From Ancrocorticia sp039812645 (GTDB taxonomy: Bacteria > Actinomycetota > Actinomycetes > Actinomycetales > Actinomycetaceae), in the NCBI GenBank assembly GCA_039812645.1, contig JBDIAV010000036.1, forward strand, positions 1 through 26,748: a stretch of DNA of 26,748 nt, written 5' to 3'. The notes under the pieces were generated by a model that saw nothing but the letters and a program-made list of their open reading frames with translations, searched no databases and was not told the origin of the DNA. Numbering within the stretch: the stretch's first letter is position 1; each line of letters opens with the position of its first letter. Below are positions 21,876 to 26,748 of the stretch, piece after piece. Made by a program: the position numbers and the translations under genes.

Positions 21876-24827
21876 TTAAGAGCGCACACGCCCCGTGGCA
21901 CCCGCCCGTGTGGCGGCGTCTCGGCCGTCGCGCAACAACTCGGCAAGATGGATCCCGTGCGAACCTTCCAGCTGGCTGGCCTGGGTGCGGCAGGAGAATC
22001 CGTCCGCGAGGAAGACCGCTTCAGGGTTGGCGTCTCTCAGCGTCGGCAGCAATTTCTGTTCGGCCACAGCCACCGAGACGTCGTAATGCCCTTGCTCCAT
22101 GCCGAAGTTTCCTGCGAGCCCACAGCAGCCGGAGATCTTGGTAAGTTTGGCGCCGGAGCGGCGCAACAGCTCTTCGTCGGCCTTCCATCCCATGACCGAG
22201 TAGTGATGACAATGCGGTTGCGCCACGATCTCCACGCCCTCAAGATCCGGCACCGTGAAGTCCTCGCCGGGTCCTACGGGCGCAGGCGCGGTGAGCAGCT
22301 CAGCTAGTGTGTACGTCATCTTGGCAATAAGCTCACTGCGCGGATCCTCGGGAAGCAGATCTTCTAGGTCCGAGCGCAGCACCGCGGTACACGATGGCTC
22401 AACGCCCACGATCGGGATACCGCTCGCCGCAAAGGGGGCAAGTACGCTGAGCAGGTGGCTGAGTTTCTTCTTCGCAGCGTCCAGTTGACCGGTGGAGATT
22501 GCTGTGAGACCACAGCAGGTGTCCTGTGGTGGAACGACGACGGTGTACCCAGCCCGCTGCAGCACCTCGATTTCGGCGCGCGCTCCGCGCGAGTCCAGTG
22601 TCTCGGAGAAGGAATCCGCCCACAACACCACATAGCGCTTATCTGCAAGCTTCGCGTCAAGATCCTCGTCCACCAGCGTTGAACGGGAGGCGCGGCCTAT
22701 TGCCGCTAGTTCATTCGATTCAATCGTTCCGAGAGCCTTAGCCTCCGCCGTGCGCGAGAAGCGCTTCGTGGCGAAGGAAGGCATGCCACGGCGCGGGTCG
22801 ATGCCGGCGATGCGGAAACCAATCGAGCGGATGGGTGCCAGCCCCATCACGAAGTTGGCGATCGCTGCAACGAAAGGCACCTTGGTGACCGCACCCGCAA
22901 GGAAGGGGAGGTTACCGAGCGTGTAGTGCGTGCGCGGGCGCACCTTCTCCTTGTAGGCGCGGTAGAGCACCTCACTGCGGTAGCGGGCAACGTCGATTCC
23001 CGTGGGGCAGTCACGCGAGCAGGCCTTACAGGAGAGGCAGAGATCAAGTGATTCAAGCACCTCGGGCGAGTCCCAATCCTTGATGAGACTACCGTTGGCC
23101 ATTTCCTGCAGCACGCGCACACGGCCGCGGGTGACATCCTTCTCGTCCTTAGTGGCCGCGTAGGACGGGCACATAAAGAATCCGGCATCAAAACGGTCGG
23201 CACGGCAGTTACCCACGCCGGTGCAGCGGTGCACGGCCTGGGTGAAGTTGCCATCGTCTTCTCCGAAGTGGAAGCCGCCACCATAGGTGAGGACGCGGGC
23301 ATGAGGGCGGCGTAGGAAGGCGTCCACCGCATCCGGGTGCACCAGCACACCGGGGTTAAGAATGTTCTTGGGGTCGAAGATCTTCTTCACTTCGGTGAAG
23401 ATCTCAATAATCTCGGACGAATACATACGCGGGAGCATCTCGGAGCGGGCACGGCCATCACCGTGTTCGCCGGAGTTGCTTCCACCGTGCGAAGCCACCA
23501 GATCAGCGGCTTCTTCCATAAACTCTCGGAACATGGGTACACCATCGGGCGTATCAATCGGGAAGTCGATGCGCAGATGGACACAGCCGTCGCCGAAGTG
23601 ACCAAACATCAGCCCATCGAGCCCGTGCTTATCGAGCAGTGCCCGCAAATCGCGGAGGTAATCGCCGAGGCGCTCGGGCGGCACCGCGGAATCCTCCCAC
23701 GACGGCCAGGCCGGATTTCCGCTCGGCGTGCGCCCACCAAGACCCGCCCCGTCGGCACGGATGCGCCACAGTTCGCTGGCCACTGGGCCCGCGGGACAGA
23801 CCCGATAGTTATCCGTATTGGCGACGGCGGCCAGTGCCTCAGCACGCTCAAGAACAGCGGCTTCGTCCTCTCCATCCTCCGCGCCAATCTCAATCATCAA
23901 CCATCCGCCACCGGGTGGGAGGTCTGGAACGCTGCCCTTGTGGCGGCGCACGACCTCAACGAGCTGGGCATCCATACCCTCTACCGCGAGCGGTTTGAAG
24001 TCAAGCAACGGGATGACGTCGTCGGCAGCGGAGGGCATATCCTCGTAGCCGAGCACAACGAGTGCGGGGGTGGATGCCACCGGAACAAGCCGCACCGTTG
24101 CTTCGGTGACGATACCGAGTGTGCCCTCGGATCCAACAAGAAACTTGGCTAGGTCGGCGCCATTTTCGGGAAGCAGGTGCTCCAGCGAGTATCCAGAGAC
24201 CTGGCGCTTGAAGCGTCCCATCTCCACACGAATGGTTGCGAGGTGCTCATCGACCACCCTTTTCAGGCCGGGAATCTGAAGATCTCCCTTGCCCGCGACG
24301 ATCTCGGTTCCATCGGCGAGGAGCACGTTCATCTCGTACACATTATCTGCGGTGCGCCCGTATGCCACGGCGTGCGGGCCGCAGGCATTATTGCCAATCA
24401 TTCCGCCAAAGGTGGCACGATTCTGGGTGGAAGGATCAGGACCGAAACGCAGCCCATACTTCGCGGCCGCCTTTTGCAGATCAGACTCGATAACACCCGG
24501 CTGAACTCGTGCCGTACGCGCCGCTGGATCAATATCGAGGATCTTATTCATATGGAGTGAGAAATCGAGGATGATTCCTTCACCGACGGCGTTGCCAGCG
24601 CACGATGTTCCGGCACCGCGGCTCGTCACGGGGACGCCTGTCTCGCGCGCCACTTTCACAGCGGCTGCCACATCCGCGGCATCCTTCGGGAACACCACCG
24701 CCCGCGGCACCACACGGTAGGTGGACGCATCAGTGGAGTATTCAGCACGGCGGCGCACTGAACCATCAACTTCGCCACGCATAACGCTCTGAAGGCGACC
24801 GATAAGTTCGGCATCGGTGAGATTCAT
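21876..24827 (-). CDS. FAD- and Fe-S-binding 2-hydroxyacid dehydrogenase (D-lactate or D-2-hydroxyglutarate type)
   Basis: This 983-residue fused oxidoreductase has an FAD-binding PP-loop at about 69-78 (SRGAGTSCAG), then RATFGGMIGNNACGPHAVAYG and FLVGSEGTLGIVTEATVRLV. The FAD-oxidase C domain has FGHFGDGCVHLR and NSGEHGDGRARSEM. Cys-rich motifs for Fe-S clusters lie near 534 (RCTGVGNCR, with MCPSY) and near 595 (CLSCKACSRDCPTG). Two CCG motifs near 769 (DTCCGL) and 897 (GCCGLAGNFG) resemble GlpC/LutA proteins. This is the YdiJ/Dld-II architecture, which oxidises D-2-hydroxyacids and passes electrons to the respiratory chain. The exact substrate is inferred. The ATG at 24827 has GGAGG 6 nt upstream, so I prefer it to 24851. 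Confidence 0.9.
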   Translation of the reverse strand: MNLTDAELIGRLQSVMRGEVDGSVRRRAEYSTDASTYRVVPRAVVFPKDAADVAAAVKVARETGVPVTSRGAGTSCAGNAVGEGIILDFSLHMNKILDIDPAARTARVQPGVIESDLQKAAAKYGLRFGPDPSTQNRATFGGMIGNNACGPHAVAYGRTADNVYEMNVLLADGTEIVAGKGDLQIPGLKRVVDEHLATIRVEMGRFKRQVSGYSLEHLLPENGADLAKFLVGSEGTLGIVTEATVRLVPVASTPALVVLGYEDMPSAADDVIPLLDFKPLAVEGMDAQLVEVVRRHKGSVPDLPPGGGWLMIEIGAEDGEDEAAVLERAEALAAVANTDNYRVCPAGPVASELWRIRADGAGLGGRTPSGNPAWPSWEDSAVPPERLGDYLRDLRALLDKHGLDGLMFGHFGDGCVHLRIDFPIDTPDGVPMFREFMEEAADLVASHGGSNSGEHGDGRARSEMLPRMYSSEIIEIFTEVKKIFDPKNILNPGVLVHPDAVDAFLRRPHARVLTYGGGFHFGEDDGNFTQAVHRCTGVGNCRADRFDAGFFMCPSYAATKDEKDVTRGRVRVLQEMANGSLIKDWDSPEVLESLDLCLSCKACSRDCPTGIDVARYRSEVLYRAYKEKVRPRTHYTLGNLPFLAGAVTKVPFVAAIANFVMGLAPIRSIGFRIAGIDPRRGMPSFATKRFSRTAEAKALGTIESNELAAIGRASRSTLVDEDLDAKLADKRYVVLWADSFSETLDSRGARAEIEVLQRAGYTVVVPPQDTCCGLTAISTGQLDAAKKKLSHLLSVLAPFAASGIPIVGVEPSCTAVLRSDLEDLLPEDPRSELIAKMTYTLAELLTAPAPVGPGEDFTVPDLEGVEIVAQPHCHHYSVMGWKADEELLRRSGAKLTKISGCCGLAGNFGMEQGHYDVSVAVAEQKLLPTLRDANPEAVFLADGFSCRTQASQLEGSHGIHLAELLRDGRDAATRAGATGRVRS

Positions 24828-25090
24828 GGTTTCCTCCTGGTATCGGCGCAACCTCTTCTATTCTGCCCGGCGCCTCTGGGGACTCCGCCGGTGTTCTCAC
24901 CCTGTGGGTGGGGTTCACGGAGAAAAACTGGGGTAATCCAACATTTTCACCCGGAATATCACACCTAAGTCTCACCATGTGATTCCTACCATGACGGCCT
25001 TGCGTCAACAAGGACACAGACCTACCCTTAAGTAACCCATTAATCAACTAGGTTAATACTGCCATCTAGGATCGATTCGAGGAGAACATT
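24828..25090. promoter_or_regulatory. Divergent control region, dehydrogenase / DAACS transporter
   Basis: The 263-bp gap lies between two divergent genes. On the plus side GAGGAG stands 6 nt before the transporter ATG. Around 25033-25057 there are nested inverted repeats: TAACC with GGTTA and ATTAA with TTAAT. These are AT-rich and could be an operator. No clear -35/-10 pair can be defended on either strand. Confidence 0.4.
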
Positions 25091-26632
25091 ATGTCTTCCC
25101 CCTCTTCAACCAAAGAAGAGAGCAAGCGCCGTCTGCGCTGGCCCTCGTTCTCCGCACAAATCGTCATTGGCCTTATTGCCGGTGTATTGCTGGGGTGGCT
25201 CGCCCTGAGCATGGGCAAGGTTCCCAACGGCACTCCCGATGGCGATCCTAACTGGCTGACCACTACCCTGAACACCATTGGCTCCTCTTTTGTGACGCTC
25301 CTTAAGGCCATCGTGCCGCCACTCGTCTTCACCGCTGTTGTTGCCTCAATCGCCAACCTGCGCGGCGTGGCCAACGGCGCACGTCTTGCGGCCAAGACTC
25401 TTATCTGGTTCGCCATCACCGCCCTCATCGCGGTGAGCATTGGTATTGCACTGGGTGTCTTCCTCAAGCCCGGCGCCAATACCGGAGTGACGATTGACGA
25501 AGCCAGTGGTCCAAGCCGTACCGGCTCGTGGCTCGACTTCCTGAACGGCATTATTCCCGCAAACTTCCTCGGCACCGGTGTGGGTATCAAGACGGCGACG
25601 GATGCTGATGGCGTCATTACCAGTGCTTCCGGCTACCTGAACCCGAACGTCTTGCAGATCATCGTTATCGCGCTCGTTATCGGCATCGCCGCCCTCAAGG
25701 TGGGCAAGAAGGCCGATCCGTTCCTTACCTTCAACGCTTCGTTGCTCGCCGTCGTCCAGAAGGTGCTGTGGTGGATCATCCGTCTTGCCCCCGTCGGCAC
25801 CGTGGGCCTCATCGGCTTCGCTATCGCCGACTACGGCTGGGCATCGCTTGCCTCCCTCGCCCGCTTTGCCGGTGCAATCTACATCGGCCTCGCCCTTGTT
25901 CTCTTCGTGGTGTACCCGATCCTGCTGCGCTTCAACGGCCTCTCAATCGTCAGCTACTTCAAGGGCGCTTGGCCCGCTATTCAGCTGGGCTTCGTCTCGC
26001 GCTCCTCGATCGGCACCATGCCCGTAACCGAGCGCGTCACTAGCCGCAACCTTGGGGTCCCGGAAGCCTACGCTGGTTTCGCCGTTCCTCTGGGAGCAAC
26101 CACAAAGATGGACGGCTGTGCATCAATCTACCCGGCCATCTCCGCCATCTTCGTGGCGCAGTTCTTCGGGATTGACCTCAATATCACGCAGTACCTGCTT
26201 ATCGCCTTCGTAGCTGTCATCGGTTCCACCGCCACCGCGGGCATGACTGGCGCTACCGTCATGCTGACACTCACCCTGTCCACACTGGGCCTGCCCCTCG
26301 AAGGCGTTGGTCTGCTCCTGGCCATCGATCCGATCCTGGATATGGGCCGCACCGCAGTGAACGTTGCCGGCCAGGCTCTCGTCCCGCTTATCGTCTCTAA
26401 GCGCGAGGGCATCCTCGACGAGGAGAAGTACAACTCCGCTTCCGCCCAGGATCTTTTCTCTGATGACGTCGCCGATGAAGAGTCTGAGACTACTGACGCA
26501 ACCTCGTCGTCCGTTTCCTTCGTGGGTGCCTCGGAAAAGGTGGGCGCGAGTGCTGGTTCATCCAGCGGTATCAACCTCGGCGGCTCCGGATTTATCTCTA
26601 TCGATACTTCTGGCGAGGCCTGCCCCAAGTAG
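25091..26632 (+). CDS. Dicarboxylate/amino acid:cation symporter family (DAACS) transporter
   Basis: This multi-pass membrane transporter of the Glt/DctA fold has 513 residues. The first helix is SAQIVIGLIAGVLLGWLAL, then LKAIVPPLVFTAVVASI. The re-entrant hairpin HP1 reads SRSSIGTMPVTER. Transmembrane 7 reads GATTKMDGC (335-343), where the family usually has NMDGT. Transmembrane 8 reads LDMGRTAVNVAGQ (416-428), with Asp417, Arg420 and Asn424 kept but Gln428 where GltPh has Asp405. The C-terminal 65 residues are an acidic Ser/Gly-rich cytoplasmic tail. It is divergent from the 2-hydroxyacid dehydrogenase, so it may import a carboxylate that the enzyme or central metabolism uses; that is inference. 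Confidence 0.93.
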   Translation: MSSPSSTKEESKRRLRWPSFSAQIVIGLIAGVLLGWLALSMGKVPNGTPDGDPNWLTTTLNTIGSSFVTLLKAIVPPLVFTAVVASIANLRGVANGARLAAKTLIWFAITALIAVSIGIALGVFLKPGANTGVTIDEASGPSRTGSWLDFLNGIIPANFLGTGVGIKTATDADGVITSASGYLNPNVLQIIVIALVIGIAALKVGKKADPFLTFNASLLAVVQKVLWWIIRLAPVGTVGLIGFAIADYGWASLASLARFAGAIYIGLALVLFVVYPILLRFNGLSIVSYFKGAWPAIQLGFVSRSSIGTMPVTERVTSRNLGVPEAYAGFAVPLGATTKMDGCASIYPAISAIFVAQFFGIDLNITQYLLIAFVAVIGSTATAGMTGATVMLTLTLSTLGLPLEGVGLLLAIDPILDMGRTAVNVAGQALVPLIVSKREGILDEEKYNSASAQDLFSDDVADEESETTDATSSSVSFVGASEKVGASAGSSSGINLGGSGFISIDTSGEACPK

Positions 26633-26720
26633 GCTTCATGAGAGCTACGGCTATCACAGCGGCCTTGCTGCCAATAAAGGCATCAAGGCCCGCCTCATAG
26701 CCATTACAAGCAAGGGCGGG

Positions 26721-26748
26721 GCCCGGTACACCTCCTGAGGTACCGGGC
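26721..26748 (+). terminator. Hairpin after the transporter gene (cut by the window edge)
   Basis: GCCCGGTAC and GTACCGGGC form a perfect 9-bp stem that extends inward through CCTC/GAGG with one bulged A. It ends exactly at the window edge, so the T-run expected for an intrinsic terminator cannot be checked. The 88 bp before it hold nothing else I can support. Confidence 0.6.

Noticed and set aside
24930..25000. CRP/GlxR-like site in the divergent region (TCACA and TGTGA pieces)
   Set aside because: The half-sites do not have the required order and spacing for TGTGA-N6-TCACA.
1..26748. tRNA genes, CRISPR arrays, insertion sequences or prophage genes
   Set aside because: None could be recognised; the window reads as ordinary chromosomal backbone.

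Overview
This is a single actinobacterial chromosomal segment of moderately high GC. It has no mobile element, no CRISPR array and no RNA gene that I can recognise. The gene order is a classic actinobacterial housekeeping neighbourhood: dacB, DUF2342, tilS, hpt, ftsH, folE, folP, folB-folK, DUF3180, two PH-domain genes, a DUF2520 gene, panC, panD, lysS. The direct-sulfhydrylation methionine genes and protein style point towards the Actinomycetaceae (Trueperella/Arcanobacterium-like), but the genus is an inference.

Layout. From 15225 down to 1 almost everything is on the minus strand. dacB (cell wall), a DUF2342 metalloprotease-like protein, tilS (tRNA modification), hpt (purine salvage) and ftsH (membrane proteolysis) come first. 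They run directly into the folate genes folE, folP and a fused folB-folK, followed by a DUF3180 membrane protein. After a short gap comes the YdbS/YdbT-type PH-domain membrane pair. A 350-bp stretch with a decayed or unrecognised frame follows, then DUF2520-panC-panD (pantothenate), then the start of lysS, which runs off the left edge. ppa (pyrophosphatase) is divergent from dacB and ends at a strong terminator. An NlpC/P60 cell-wall hydrolase faces it. After a 570-bp intergenic region the plus strand carries metY and metX, which make homocysteine from homoserine by the acetyl route, and then an alpha/beta hydrolase. A large FAD/Fe-S 2-hydroxyacid dehydrogenase (minus) and a DAACS-family carboxylate/amino-acid transporter (plus) share a divergent promoter region at the right end. 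The window closes in a hairpin.

Three things stand out. (1) Several genes with no Shine-Dalgarno sequence have a TAnGCT hexamer exactly 6-7 nt before the start codon, which looks like a set of leaderless promoters. (2) One of these promoters sits in front of an 8-codon micro-ORF (MFKRMPN) in the roughly 190-nt leader of metY. The stop codon of the micro-ORF overlaps one arm of a stem that has a competing partner, so this could be an undescribed attenuation-type control of methionine synthesis. (3) A roughly 59-bp palindromic repeat occurs twice, between panD and lysS and between metY and metX. In addition, several core enzymes (PanD, PanC, FtsH, TilS) carry unusual low-complexity extensions or insertions; the 147-residue one on PanD is the most striking.
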